This document shows, piece after piece, positions 35,087 to 44,374 of a stretch of 64,000 bases of DNA. This DNA is from Deferribacteres bacterium (GTDB lineage Bacteria > Zhuqueibacterota > Zhuqueibacteria > Zhuqueibacterales > Geothermadaptataceae): the NCBI GenBank assembly GCA_020633675.1, contig JACKDE010000002.1, forward strand, positions 744,001-808,000, in the 5' to 3' direction. How positions within the stretch are numbered: position 1 is the stretch's first letter; every line of letters begins with the position of its first letter. The notes beneath the pieces were generated by a model. It was not told the origin of the DNA. It saw nothing but the letters and a program-made list of their open reading frames with translations, and did no database searches. The position numbers were made by a program, and so were the translations under genes.

Positions 35087-35959
35087 TTAAAAATCGATCC
35101 GCAGATTGAGACCGTTTGAGGTTGGCTGCAAACGAAAACGCATTTGCGCCTTTTGCGGCGCTTGTTTTTCGCCGAGATGCAGAATAGTGGGCTTCGCTTT
35201 TTCGGCAAATAGCAGCTTGTTGACCAGATAGCTGCCAGCCGCTGCAATCGAACCAGCCCATCCGTCGGCCCACGAAAAGCCGTCACCGCCGAGAAAGCCG
35301 ACATCTTCCCAGCGAATGTAGCCATCCTTCACTTCCCACATCCAAATAAAAAATGTCGTGTAGGCCAATGCCAATTCCGGACTCTGTACATGTCGTGCAA
35401 ATACCCAATACAAGCCACCCGAGCCGGCAAAATGAATCCAGTATGAATGCCGGTTGGATACCAACTTTTTGAGTGTGAGTGGGCCATCTTTTGCGTAGCG
35501 CCAGGCGTGACTGTTTTCGCCATCAATCACCATCACGCCGGTTGCGGCGGCAAAGGTCGAGCCGAACAGAAACTTCAGACCATTGTATTTTTTGACCGTT
35601 CCGAGGAACATATCCATCACTTCAGCACTGAAGTAGCCCTGCCAGTAACCATACCACTCTTTGTTTAATTTGAATGGCCGTACGCCAAGCGCTTCGCCCT
35701 TCTCGAAGGAAATCAACTGATAGCTTGTTGCCGCCAGTGCAGCGCTGGCAATTCGATTTTTCAGCGAATATGGCTTAAATCCAAACGCCTTGGCAGCGAG
35801 AGCACGAGTATAGCCATTGGCAAAAAGGCCCATGGCGCCGCGTGCGCCAGCAACACTTTCATCGCGGTAGTATTCCTTTTCCTGTTTTTGTGCGAAGGTA
35901 TTCGAAACAACAAAGATCGATAGCAGGAGCAGCACTGTTGGGGCTTTTCGGATAATCAC
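35087..35959 (-). CDS. exported protein of unknown function, possibly DUF2279-like
   Basis: 290 residues from GTG 35959, which has GAGGAA seven bases upstream and gives a good signal peptide ending near SNTFAQ; ATG 35977 is the alternative. Contains GARGAMGLFANGYTRALAAK and, near residue 210-235, WMWEVKDGYIRWEDVGFLGGDGFSWADGWAG, which resembles the KE..D...GFS..D.....G pattern of periplasmic DUF2279/YfiM proteins. Hydrophobic helices in the middle suggest membrane contact. It faces the exporter gene tail to tail, 13 bases apart. Role unknown. Confidence 0.68.
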   Translation of the reverse strand: MIIRKAPTVLLLLSIFVVSNTFAQKQEKEYYRDESVAGARGAMGLFANGYTRALAAKAFGFKPYSLKNRIASAALAATSYQLISFEKGEALGVRPFKLNKEWYGYWQGYFSAEVMDMFLGTVKKYNGLKFLFGSTFAAATGVMVIDGENSHAWRYAKDGPLTLKKLVSNRHSYWIHFAGSGGLYWVFARHVQSPELALAYTTFFIWMWEVKDGYIRWEDVGFLGGDGFSWADGWAGSIAAAGSYLVNKLLFAEKAKPTILHLGEKQAPQKAQMRFRLQPTSNGLNLRIDF

Positions 35960-36078
35960 GTTCGGTTCCTCATTCATGTGCAATCAATCATTCATTTTCG
36001 ACGAAATCGTCATCGACATCACGCAATTTATATATTTTTCTGTATTTATTAAAAAACGGGCACAAATATCATTCGTGA

Positions 36079-36429
36079 TTGATCTCACCATTTTTATCAA
36101 AAATCGAAAAACAAAAAAAGCAAATTCTCATAAGATTCCAAGTAAAAGGTGAAAGGCGCATTTGGCACTATGCTTGCGAAGTCAATTTTTTAACAAATCA
36201 ATTGCATCAAGTCAACACATCATTTGGTACAGCAACTATGAGACTTCACATTATTTCGCAACTGATCGATCATTATCATGAATTCGTTGAAAATTATTCA
36301 GAAGATCCACGCTACGATTTTCCGCTCGACGAGTGCAATTCGAATGTGGAAGATCCACTCGGTGGAGATGAAGGGGTGACCCACTACGATCGTTTTAATT
36401 TGGATCAGGACTTTTATAATCAGGGGTAA
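36079..36429 (+). CDS. small hypothetical protein
   Basis: 116 residues, TTG start with no clear ribosome site. The sequence looks protein-like: a basic N-terminal strand region (QILIRFQVKGERRIWHYACEV), a helix ending in HYHEFVENYSED, and an acidic C-terminus. I recognise no family. It stands alone between divergent neighbours. Coding is likely but not certain. Confidence 0.48.
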   Translation: MISPFLSKIEKQKKQILIRFQVKGERRIWHYACEVNFLTNQLHQVNTSFGTATMRLHIISQLIDHYHEFVENYSEDPRYDFPLDECNSNVEDPLGGDEGVTHYDRFNLDQDFYNQG

Positions 36430-36521
36430 AGGCAGGGAAGGGTGCAGTTTCAAGCAAGCTGGTTCAGGTGCAGTGTCCCCCTTGCCTGAAAGTGCGCCTT
36501 TGCTTTGGACGTTCCGATAAT

Positions 36522-36692
36522 TTAAGAACCGCGGTTTTCTTCCTCATTGTGGCGCTGGCGTTTGCGGACGGCTTCGCGCAGGACGTACTCAATCTGCCCG
36601 TTCAGGCTGCGCAATTCGTCCTTCGCCCAGCGGTTGAGCTCTTCCCACACTTTTTGATCGATTCTAAGCAAAAACTGTTTTTTTTGTGACAT
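36522..36692 (-). CDS. Arc-like ribbon-helix-helix DNA-binding protein
   Basis: 56 residues from ATG 36692; the longer open frame upstream is not family-like. KQFLLRIDQKVWEEL is the ribbon and first helix, followed by LRSLNGQIEYVLREAVRKR, a standard Arc/MetJ-type RHH fold that binds DNA as a dimer. It lies 197 bases downstream of the SPFH gene on the same strand. I know this RHH gene as a frequent neighbour of that SPFH type, so joint function is likely. Too short for anything but a repressor or antitoxin-like protein. Confidence 0.8.
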   Translation of the reverse strand: MSQKKQFLLRIDQKVWEELNRWAKDELRSLNGQIEYVLREAVRKRQRHNEEENRGS

Positions 36693-36888
36693 AGTTTTTT
36701 GTGACTGTTTGTTCCAACGATGGATTGATTGGGCCGTGAAGGGAAAAATGCCAAAGCAAAGCAAGCGAATCCGCATCCCAGGCCAGGAAGTCCGCCTGTG
36801 AACACGATCCGCTCAGCTTTGCTCAGCAATAATGTCTGCATTATACAAGCTGTAGCCAGGTACTTTATTGCATCGTTAGCAATGTTGT

Positions 36889-37770
36889 CTAATAGAGCGA
36901 GCCGGCATTGAGCACCGGCGTCGCAGCTTTATCGGCGCACAGCACGACCATTAAATTGCTGACCATGTTGGCCTTGCGCTCTTCATCGAGCTCGAGCACA
37001 CTGTCCTGTTTGAGCTTTTCGAGCGCCATCTGCACCATACCGACTGCGCCTTCAACGATTTTTTGCCGCGCTGCGATGATGGCCTCGGCCTGCTGGCGTT
37101 GCAACATGGCGCTGGCAATTTCTTGCGCATAGGCAAGGTGATTAATGCGTGCTTCCTCGACCACCACACCGGCTGAATCCACCCGTTCCTGAATTTCTAC
37201 CTTTAAATCATGACAAACTTCCTGGATCGATGCGCGCAAGCTCATTTCATCGCTCTCGCCTGTATCATAAGGATAGCTGGTTGCGATATGGCGGATTGCC
37301 GACTCCGACTGCACGGTGACGTATTCCAGGAAATCATCAACTTGAAAAACAGCTTGCGCAGAGTCATCGACCCGCCAAACGACCACAGCAGAGATTTCGA
37401 TTGGATTGCCGTTTTTATCGTTTACTTTCAGCTTGTCGCTATCAAAGTTGCGCATACGCAACGAAATTTTTCTTTTGGTGTACAAAGGATTCGCCCATCG
37501 GAAACCAGTGGTTTTTTCGGTGCCCTGATACTTGCCAAAAAGCAGTAAAACGACCGCTTCGTTCGGCTCCACCGTGAACAGCCCACCATATAGAACCAAG
37601 AAAAAACTGAGCGAAAGAATGCTAAAAATGAGCGGCAACGGACCGCTCTCGCCATACTTGAGCCAAGTGATACTGTAAATCAGTCCGACAACACTGAGTA
37701 AAACCATCAGCGTGATGAAAGCCAAAGCTGTCCAGCCATTATACTGTGGCTTGAGCTTTTCGGTGATCAT
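36889..37770 (-). CDS. SPFH/Band 7 (prohibitin-fold) membrane protein
   Basis: 293 residues from ATG 37770, preceded by GGAGG at seven bases. Two membrane helices (about 12-35 and 45-62) precede the SPFH domain, which starts at FTVEPNEAVVLLLFGKYQG and includes SEEARINHLAYA-like stomatin segment (VVVEEARINHLAYAQ) and a helical tail rich in Gln, Ala and Lys. Family members form ring- or raft-like membrane scaffolds. Its usual companion, the small RHH protein, lies downstream. Cellular role unknown. Confidence 0.85.
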   Translation of the reverse strand: MITEKLKPQYNGWTALAFITLMVLLSVVGLIYSITWLKYGESGPLPLIFSILSLSFFLVLYGGLFTVEPNEAVVLLLFGKYQGTEKTTGFRWANPLYTKRKISLRMRNFDSDKLKVNDKNGNPIEISAVVVWRVDDSAQAVFQVDDFLEYVTVQSESAIRHIATSYPYDTGESDEMSLRASIQEVCHDLKVEIQERVDSAGVVVEEARINHLAYAQEIASAMLQRQQAEAIIAARQKIVEGAVGMVQMALEKLKQDSVLELDEERKANMVSNLMVVLCADKAATPVLNAGSLY

Positions 37771-37944
37771 GACAGCCTCCAATGTAAAGCATTGTGGTTA
37801 TAAAATGATATTGAATTAATATCATAGTGCTTGTACTTTTTGCGATAAAAAAAGTTGCATCTCTTCTCAAAAACATCGAAATAAAAGAAGAAGCCGTTTG
37901 TAAAAAAAACGTGTCGCAATTTGGGCTAAATTTTGGGAGGTGGG

Positions 37945-38721
37945 ATGAAAAAGTCCATCCATTCAGGCGGATTTTCTGAGCGATCCAACAAAACCGAACG
38001 CCTGGTACAGGCCATTGAAGCTGAAATCTTTACAAGGGAGCACTATTTTCGCATCCCCACCGGCATCGAGCATCGCTTCGGTGAGCATGCAGCAAAGGTG
38101 CACGAGATTCTCTATCGCTCTCTCGGTCCCACCACCGATTTGCTGCGCTATTTCCCCGATAGTCTTTATTTGGATCGATGGCGTACTTTTCCGGAGTGGG
38201 AAGCGGGTCGAACCAAACCGGATCTGCTTGCACAGCCGGCGACATTGCAGAGTACCGGCCTGTTTTCATTTTATGTCGAGTACAAATATTCCGATGCCGA
38301 GCGCAAACGCCCGCTGGATGGCGTGCCCACACCATTTATCGGGATTATTGAGCGTGAGGCCTGGCTGACCTACAAGCGGCTTACCAGCCCCAATCCACAA
38401 TTGAACACCTATTTGGATGGAAAACGCACTCGCATCGCTCTATTTTATGCGGCACTCTACGCACCGGACGTGCTTTATGCAGGCTGGGAAGAGTGGCTTG
38501 AGCCAATTGCAGATGAGCGTGCCGTGCGCAGAGATATTGCGCGCCCAAACAGTAAGGCCGTCGGCTTTTCTACCGGCTCCGGCACACCGTGGATCAACTT
38601 TGATTTGCGTCAGCTCAAACCACTCGCCGCTTTTTTGGCAGAGGAGCTCTTTTGGGATGTTGCGCAAGCTGAGCAAGCAGCCAAAGCCTGTAAACAACGC
38701 CTGCTCAACGGCCACAAATAG
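37945..38721 (+). CDS. unknown protein with a PD-(D/E)XK nuclease-like motif
   Basis: 258 residues from ATG 37945, with GGGAGG four bases upstream. No signal peptide or membrane helix. In the first half, KPDLL (Asp93) is followed 18 residues later by VEYKY (Glu112, Lys114); this D-x18-ExK spacing with beta-strand flanks is typical of PD-(D/E)XK nucleases, and acidic residues in EWEAG just before could complete the site. The rest is unassigned. It is not next to a methylase. Nuclease function is a hypothesis from one motif. Confidence 0.6.
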   Translation: MKKSIHSGGFSERSNKTERLVQAIEAEIFTREHYFRIPTGIEHRFGEHAAKVHEILYRSLGPTTDLLRYFPDSLYLDRWRTFPEWEAGRTKPDLLAQPATLQSTGLFSFYVEYKYSDAERKRPLDGVPTPFIGIIEREAWLTYKRLTSPNPQLNTYLDGKRTRIALFYAALYAPDVLYAGWEEWLEPIADERAVRRDIARPNSKAVGFSTGSGTPWINFDLRQLKPLAAFLAEELFWDVAQAEQAAKACKQRLLNGHK

Positions 38722-38729
38722 CAGGCATT

Positions 38730-39689
38730 CTATTTCGCCCATTTGTGCTGATTCTGGCCAGGTTGCCAGGTCGATTCGGGTTCGAAATACTGCCAGAGCA
38801 ACTTTGACACCTGCCGCAGCAAAACAAATCCTTCATTATCATACTGCCAACTCGTATCCGCTTGATTTTTTGTGATCACGCAGAAAACATAGTCTCCGGA
38901 TGGTGCGTTTACCAGCACCACTTCGGAGCGTGATTGATTGACCGCACCTTGTTTGGACGCAGCCTGCACATATGGCGGAATCTCGGATAGCGCCTCGCTG
39001 TTCCAGTAAATGCGTGTTAAAATACGGTACATTTCTTCGCTTGCATCGGCGCTCACAGCTTGCCCGCGTCGAATCAGCTCCAGCAAGCCAGCCATTTCGC
39101 GTGGAGTGGTCTGCCCCCAGCCATATGCCTGGTAGCCTTCCCTGCGATCAGGTGTGCGTGAATTAACACGCGTTTGCTCGAAGCCATTTTCAGCCAGCCA
39201 GCGGTTGATTTCCGTGCCGGTTCCGGCCAGCGCCTGACACCACAAGCTCGCTGAATTGTCGCTGGTCGTGATCATGAGCATGACCAGCTTGCTAAGTGCG
39301 ATTTTTGTGCTATCCTTCAGCGATGCCACGATGCCATCGTCACCGGCATATATTGTGGTATCAAGGTAGGTCATTTCAGCACCGTACTCCAGCTCGCCAC
39401 GCTCAATTTTGTCGAAAAGCGTCAGCATGATCGGCACTTTGATCATGCTTGCGGTCGGAAAAAGCTCGTCTGCGCGAATGGCAGCGATACGGCCTGTCGG
39501 CACATGCTTTACGAATATGCCAACATCGCCGCGAAAATCCTGAATCAAGGTTTCCAGCTTTTTCTGTAAAGTGAGATCAGTCATCTCTTCAGGAATCTGC
39601 GCCATCGCAGCATTGCCGGCTGTCATAGCGAATAGCAAAACACCAAATAAGCCTGCTTTTGCTTTGTAAAAATGATTTTTGAGAGACAT
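38730..39689 (-). CDS. class A beta-lactamase-like serine hydrolase
   Basis: 319 residues with a signal peptide ending near AAMAQ (31) and an AAGGAGG ribosome site. Ser81-Lys84 (SMIK) and SDN at 143-145 are intact. The omega loop, where class A enzymes carry the deacylating Glu166, reads RREGYQAYGWGQTTPREM without the usual ExxLN, and the KTG triad is KQG (246-248). It therefore belongs to the beta-lactamase2 group but may be a weak or non-lactamase hydrolase, e.g. acting on wall peptides. Periplasmic. Confidence 0.82.
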   Translation of the reverse strand: MSLKNHFYKAKAGLFGVLLFAMTAGNAAMAQIPEEMTDLTLQKKLETLIQDFRGDVGIFVKHVPTGRIAAIRADELFPTASMIKVPIMLTLFDKIERGELEYGAEMTYLDTTIYAGDDGIVASLKDSTKIALSKLVMLMITTSDNSASLWCQALAGTGTEINRWLAENGFEQTRVNSRTPDRREGYQAYGWGQTTPREMAGLLELIRRGQAVSADASEEMYRILTRIYWNSEALSEIPPYVQAASKQGAVNQSRSEVVLVNAPSGDYVFCVITKNQADTSWQYDNEGFVLLRQVSKLLWQYFEPESTWQPGQNQHKWAK

Positions 39690-39883
39690 GATTCCTCCTT
39701 AATTTGGCGAACGCTCGAATCGTCGGTTGAGCATAACTCTAAAAGAAATAGCCTGCTGCGAGTGACCGGCGGACTGCGCTTGACTTTTCAATAAGATTAT
39801 ATTATCTTGCGCGCCTTCATTTGCATGCACCGCGCAATTTTTCAGATAGTAAACACGGGCGCGGTTATGAATCAAGGGCAAAT

Positions 39884-41080
39884 ATGATTGAACCAAAGAT
39901 TTTTTTTCGCAAGCTGGATCATGTTCTGACGCGCATTTCACGGGACAAAGCAGACGGTACCTTTCTCTATTCGATTGTCACCGATCTTGAAAATATATTT
40001 GGTGGCGATCTGCACATCACCAACGGGCGCATTTACGAACAGAATGAAGGCGAATACCAACTGATCGAACCGCCAGCCCGGGAAAATGGCAGCAAGCCGG
40101 CTTCTGTGTTATCGCTCGATTCGCCGGGTGTGAGATATGTCTTGCATCACGGCACCTACATCTTTGATGACCCGGGGATCTCAATCGATAAAGGCATCAG
40201 CAAGCAACCCGATTATACCATTCCCGCTGCGATTTCTGTTAAAAGTCCGGAGCACCGCTGGATTTTTGTTTTTGAGCTCAAGAGCGGCTGGGCGCGTGAA
40301 GAGGTTGAGTTCACGCTCAACGCCGTGCGCACCATGCTGGAATACCGGCTGATGTCGGAAGTGGTGCAAAGCGAGCTTTATCGCGCAGCTGAAATTCAAC
40401 AGAGTTTGCTGCCAGCCGTTCCGCCCGATTTGCCCGGTTTCGAGTTTTACGGCCGTTCGCAGCCAGCTGAATTGGTCGGCGGCGATTTTTACGATTACCT
40501 GACTTTCGATGAAGAACTGGTTGGCGTTGCGATTGGCGATGCCAGCGGCCATGGCTTGCCGGCGGCCCTGCTGGTGCGCGACATCGTGACGGGATTGCGT
40601 ATGGGCATCGAGAAAGAAATGAAGATGGTGCATACGTTTAAAAAACTCAATCGTGTCATTCACCGCAGCACCTATTCCAGTGGTTTTGTTTCGCTGGTAT
40701 ACGGTGAATTGGAGAGCAACGGCAATTTCGTTTTTGTCAATGCCGGCCATCCGTCACCAATGCTGTTCGAAGGAGAGAATATTGCCTTTTTGAAAGCGAA
40801 CGGCCTGATCGTCGGAGCGATTTCCGAGATTCAGGTTTCACGATCGTTCGTCAGGCTCGAACCGGGAGCGATTCTGCTTTTTTATACCGATGGTATTTTT
40901 GAGCGCGAAAATGTCAGAGATGAACAGTACGGACTCGAGCGTTTGCAAAAGCTGGTGCAACAAAATCGTCAAAAAAGTGCCAAGGAATTGGTGAATTTGA
41001 TCTTCGAGCAGGTGTATGCGTTCGACAACAATTCGAAATGGAAAGACGATGCCACTGTTGTGGTAATCAAGCGCACCTGA
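39884..41080 (+). CDS. PP2C/SpoIIE-type serine phosphatase with GAF-like domain
   Basis: 398 residues from ATG 39884 (AAGGGC upstream; the longer frame begins in a non-conserved stretch). Residues 5-155 form a GAF-like sensor domain. The phosphatase domain has LVGGDFYDY with Asp201, GDASGHG with Asp219, FYTDGIFE and KWKDDATVV, the metal-binding residues of the RsbU/SpoIIE group. Such enzymes dephosphorylate anti-anti-sigma factors in partner-switching stress control; no RsbV or RsbW homologue is adjacent. Cytoplasmic. Confidence 0.88.
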   Translation: MIEPKIFFRKLDHVLTRISRDKADGTFLYSIVTDLENIFGGDLHITNGRIYEQNEGEYQLIEPPARENGSKPASVLSLDSPGVRYVLHHGTYIFDDPGISIDKGISKQPDYTIPAAISVKSPEHRWIFVFELKSGWAREEVEFTLNAVRTMLEYRLMSEVVQSELYRAAEIQQSLLPAVPPDLPGFEFYGRSQPAELVGGDFYDYLTFDEELVGVAIGDASGHGLPAALLVRDIVTGLRMGIEKEMKMVHTFKKLNRVIHRSTYSSGFVSLVYGELESNGNFVFVNAGHPSPMLFEGENIAFLKANGLIVGAISEIQVSRSFVRLEPGAILLFYTDGIFERENVRDEQYGLERLQKLVQQNRQKSAKELVNLIFEQVYAFDNNSKWKDDATVVVIKRT

Positions 41081-41618
41081 GGAACGTTTGTTTGTTACAG
41101 TGCTGAAACTGTTTTACAATAATACAAATGCATCTTTGCTGTACAAAATTGAACGACAAAATTGAATCTGGGCAAATCCTGCCGTTGTGAAGTTACCATT
41201 TGGTTTTTGCAGGTTTTTATTTGATTTAAGCTCTATTTCCATTCCGGTAATTCCTGCCAACGCTTTCCGGAAATTTCTGGCCCCATCTTTGCCTTTCATC
41301 CTCCGAAGGATTTAGATGAATGCTTCCAGGGATGGAAGTCTGATTTTTTTTATCTCCGCCAACCACATGTTTTTATCATCACGATAACACATTTCTTGCA
41401 CACGCACCTCGCACTGCACCTCCTTGAATTTGATGCATTCGTGTTGAGCGGAATTGAATCAATCATTTCTTTAATGTGCACGTCACCTCGCACTGCTTCC
41501 ACCCCAAATACTCAATTGCATAATGCACCAGCCGCTCCTTTTGCTGCACAGACCAGCAGATCGGGCCACTGATGCTGCACGTGCAATTGTGACATACGAT
41601 TTTCAAGGAGGATTCTCG
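41081..41618. other. intergenic region without a recognisable gene
   Basis: 538 bases before the TIR gene, AT-rich in its middle. A 13-base direct repeat CACCTCGCACTGC occurs at 41405-41417 and 41484-41496, 79 bases apart. AAGGAGG at about 41605-41611 serves the TIR gene. The long open frame reaching back to 41523 is not a credible N-terminus. Confidence 0.45.
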
Positions 41619-42614
41619 ATGGAAGCGATTTACCTCAGCTACAGCCCCGAAGATGGGCAGTTCGCCGCGAAATTGGCAGCAGCACTCGCCAATGTCGGTA
41701 TGCCGATTGTGGAACGCAACGACTATACCGATACCGAGATGTTCTCAAAATGTCTCGACGAAGCGTTGAAGCAGTATCATGTTCTGCTTTTGCTGTGGTC
41801 ACGCACAGCCCGGATGAACCGCTTTGTCGAGCGTGACTGGACCAGCGCCCTGGTATTCGACAAAAGGATCGTCTCGGTTGTGCTCGATGAAACAGCGGTG
41901 CCGGCAGCGCTGCTCAAAGGCCAGCTCGTTGATTTCCGCAGGGCCAATCGCAGTTGGCTGAAGCTGCTCAATACCCTGCGCAATGATAAGCCTGAACCGG
42001 CGCGCAATGGCAACAGCAGTATCTTCAAGAGACAGGTCGTGCCCGTACTCGAAGAAGCGCGCGCTGCAGCTAAAGGCAACCACGAAGCGACCGCGCAACT
42101 TCCTGCAAATCCGATGAAATTGCGCTCAAGGCAGATTTCGGAACTGACCATTCAGCAAGTTGAAACCATGCTTCAGGAGTGGAACTTTTTCGACAAAACC
42201 TGGCAACGGAGCGGCAAAGGCGTGCAGCACCAGTACGAAGCACTGCAGCCCTTTGGCGATCAGATTGTGGTTGATCACACCACTGGCCTGACCTGGCAGC
42301 GCGGCGGCTCGGATAACTGGAAGCACTTTGCCGACGCCCGACAGTACATTGCCCAACTGAACAGCGCTTATTACGGCGGCTATTCCGACTGGCGTCTGCC
42401 GACCCTTGAAGAAGCTATGTCGCTGGTAGAACCGGATTTGGTTTCCAATAAAATGCACATTTCTTCATTCTTCTCACCCGAGCAACGCTACATTTGGACT
42501 GCGGACAAGCTCTGCGAAGAAGTGGTGTGGTTTGTCGCTTTCCCGAATGGCGGAGTCGGCAGTTGCCGCGTGTCCAATTTCAATTCTGTGCGGGCTGTGC
42601 GCAAGGACAGCTGA
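41619..42614 (+). CDS. TIR domain fused to a DUF1566 (Lcl-like) domain
   Basis: 331 residues, strong AAGGAGG site. Residues 1-110 are a TIR domain: IYLSYSPED start, the LLLLWS strand at 56-61 and NRFVERDW with Glu71 where NAD-cleaving TIRs carry the catalytic Glu. A linker with ETMLQEWNFFDKTWQRSGKG (182-201) leads into DUF1566 (about 212-331): TTGLTWQRGGS, YYGGYSDWRLPTLEEAMSL and a final RAVRKDS, a C-type-lectin-related fold. TIR coupled to this kind of domain suggests a binding or sensing module controlling a TIR effector, as in bacterial conflict systems. No partner gene is adjacent. Confidence 0.82.
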   Translation: MEAIYLSYSPEDGQFAAKLAAALANVGMPIVERNDYTDTEMFSKCLDEALKQYHVLLLLWSRTARMNRFVERDWTSALVFDKRIVSVVLDETAVPAALLKGQLVDFRRANRSWLKLLNTLRNDKPEPARNGNSSIFKRQVVPVLEEARAAAKGNHEATAQLPANPMKLRSRQISELTIQQVETMLQEWNFFDKTWQRSGKGVQHQYEALQPFGDQIVVDHTTGLTWQRGGSDNWKHFADARQYIAQLNSAYYGGYSDWRLPTLEEAMSLVEPDLVSNKMHISSFFSPEQRYIWTADKLCEEVVWFVAFPNGGVGSCRVSNFNSVRAVRKDS

Positions 42615-43059
42615 CAGCCCGGAGCGCAACCAAAGCGCGCCCTATGGAAGGCTTGGTGCGACGCCGCCTCGCCACTGGCCAAAGAAGCCGGGCGCGCATG
42701 CAGAATATCCCCATTCGAATTTCGACTCCATCCTGCTTCATTCCTGCTGTTTGCCTGGAATACTCTCTCCACCCACAGTATTAAATCAACTGAATGCCAT
42801 GGTACGCAATTCCCGCCACGATAGACTTTAATAATGAAGCGGCTTAGCATGATGCAAAGGATCTGCATCTGCCAGGCTGTGCTCGATTGATCCTGTGTGC
42901 AGGCCGAAGGTCGGTTTGAATTTGATGAAAGCTTTCAGTAACTTTTTGCATGAATTTGCGTTACGATGGCTATTCCAATGCTATTTCACTTGCCTTCCTT
43001 GTATTAATTATTATAATTGGAAAAACGTTTAAACATGCTGGTTCGAGAGGTGGGAGTTT
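42615..43059. other. intergenic region without a recognisable gene
   Basis: 445 bases between the TIR gene and the MacA-like gene. The first 180 bases remain open in shifted frames continuing past the TIR stop, but nothing there resembles a protein family. AT-rich toward the right end, where a GAGGTGGGAG ribosome site precedes 43060. Confidence 0.45.
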
Positions 43060-44313
43060 ATGAAATCCAAGAAAACAATTTTTATTATCATCGGCATTGT
43101 GGTCGTGGCCGGTATTGTGTTCGCGAATATTGCGCGACAGCGAGCAAACGCGGTGGAAGTGGAATGGCAAAAAATTGAAATGCGCGAGCTGAAAGCGATT
43201 GTCTCGGCATCCGGCAAAATTCGCCCGAAGGTCTCCGTTGATATCAGCGCTTCCACCAACGGCAAAGTTTTGCGCATGGCCGTCGATGAAGGCGACGTGG
43301 TGAAAAAAGGCGATTTTTTAATGCAAATCGACCCGACGCCGGCAGAAGCCAGTGTCCGGCAGTTGCAAGCCAGCATTTCCGCAGCGAAATCAAATTATGA
43401 ACTCGCCCAGGCGAATTTCGAGCAGGCGACACAGGAGTATGAGCGCCAAAAGGCACTGTTCGAAAAGAAATTAACTTCGGAAGAGCTGGTTGAAAAAGCC
43501 AAAACCACATACAATGTGCAGAAATTGCAGATGCAATCGAGCCAGCAGGAGATCAACCGCCTGCTGGCCATGCTTGAAAACGCCAAACATGAGCTCGAAA
43601 AAGTATCGCTGCAATCTGATATTGACGGCATCGTCACCAAGCGAAATATTGAAGAAGGCGAAAACGTTTTTGTTGGCGCATTCAACAATCCGGCCACTAT
43701 ATTGCTGACTATCGCTGATCTTTCTGTGATCGAAGCGGTGATCGAAGTTGACGAAACCGATATCGTTGATGTTGAAGTCGGCCAAATGGCCGATATCAAA
43801 GTCGATGCCTATCCTGACACTTCGTTCAAGGCAACAGTCACCAAAGTTGGCCGCAGCCCGATCCTGGCTTCCTCCGGCGGCATTCAACAGCAACAAGCCA
43901 CCAGTTTTGAAGTGGTGCTGCAATTGATTGACACCATCCCGAACGTGCGCCCCGGGCTGTCCTGCAAGGCGGACATCACCACCGGCTATCGTGAAAGCGC
44001 CATCGCCGTGCCGATTCAGGCCATGACCTTGAAGCGGCCATCCGAACTCAAGCCTCTCGATCCCAACAACCGCTTTAAAAAATCAGAAGAGAATGAAGGT
44101 GACGAAAAAGAACAGCAGGGCGTCTTTGTGATCGTCGATGACAAGGTGCAATTTAAACCGGTGGTCACCGGTATAGCGGGCGACCGCTTTTTCGAAGCGG
44201 TATCCGGGCTTGAAGAAGGCGACGAAGTGGTCACCGGCCCGTTCCGGGAAATTCGCCGCCTGCGCAACGAAGATGCCGTGAAAAAATCAAAACGCTCGCA
44301 GGAAAAAAACTGA
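43060..44313 (+). CDS. MacA-like periplasmic adaptor of an efflux system
   Basis: 417 residues. N-terminal membrane helix (5-24), a lipoyl-like half motif, a long coiled coil (about 95-185, Gln/Glu/Lys-rich), the second lipoyl half with SDIDGIVTKRNIEEGENVFVG, then beta-barrel and a C-terminal region ending in a Lys/Ser-rich tail. This is the HlyD/MacA architecture linking inner-membrane pump to outer-membrane channel. The MacB-like permease follows after 182 bases. No TolC homologue is in the window. Confidence 0.88.
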   Translation: MKSKKTIFIIIGIVVVAGIVFANIARQRANAVEVEWQKIEMRELKAIVSASGKIRPKVSVDISASTNGKVLRMAVDEGDVVKKGDFLMQIDPTPAEASVRQLQASISAAKSNYELAQANFEQATQEYERQKALFEKKLTSEELVEKAKTTYNVQKLQMQSSQQEINRLLAMLENAKHELEKVSLQSDIDGIVTKRNIEEGENVFVGAFNNPATILLTIADLSVIEAVIEVDETDIVDVEVGQMADIKVDAYPDTSFKATVTKVGRSPILASSGGIQQQQATSFEVVLQLIDTIPNVRPGLSCKADITTGYRESAIAVPIQAMTLKRPSELKPLDPNNRFKKSEENEGDEKEQQGVFVIVDDKVQFKPVVTGIAGDRFFEAVSGLEEGDEVVTGPFREIRRLRNEDAVKKSKRSQEKN

Positions 44314-44350
44314 TAGCCTGGATTCAAAGTCATTAAATAAAAGACTTTTC

Positions 44351-44374
44351 TTCATCCTGAGCGCAGTCGAAGGG
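44351..44374 (+). repeat. short dispersed repeat, copy 1
   Basis: A TTCATCCTGAGCGCAGTCGA-type sequence lies between the macA-like and macB-like genes. A variant (CAGCCTGAGCGCAGCCGAAG) occurs at 53141. The same kind of short repeat is widespread in environmental bacterial genomes. Confidence 0.45.

Noticed and set aside
39780..39808. TTGACT and nearby AT-rich hexamers as promoter of the PP2C gene
   Set aside because: The best -10 (TATATT) is only 12 bases away, and the correctly spaced hexamer TATCTT is weak.
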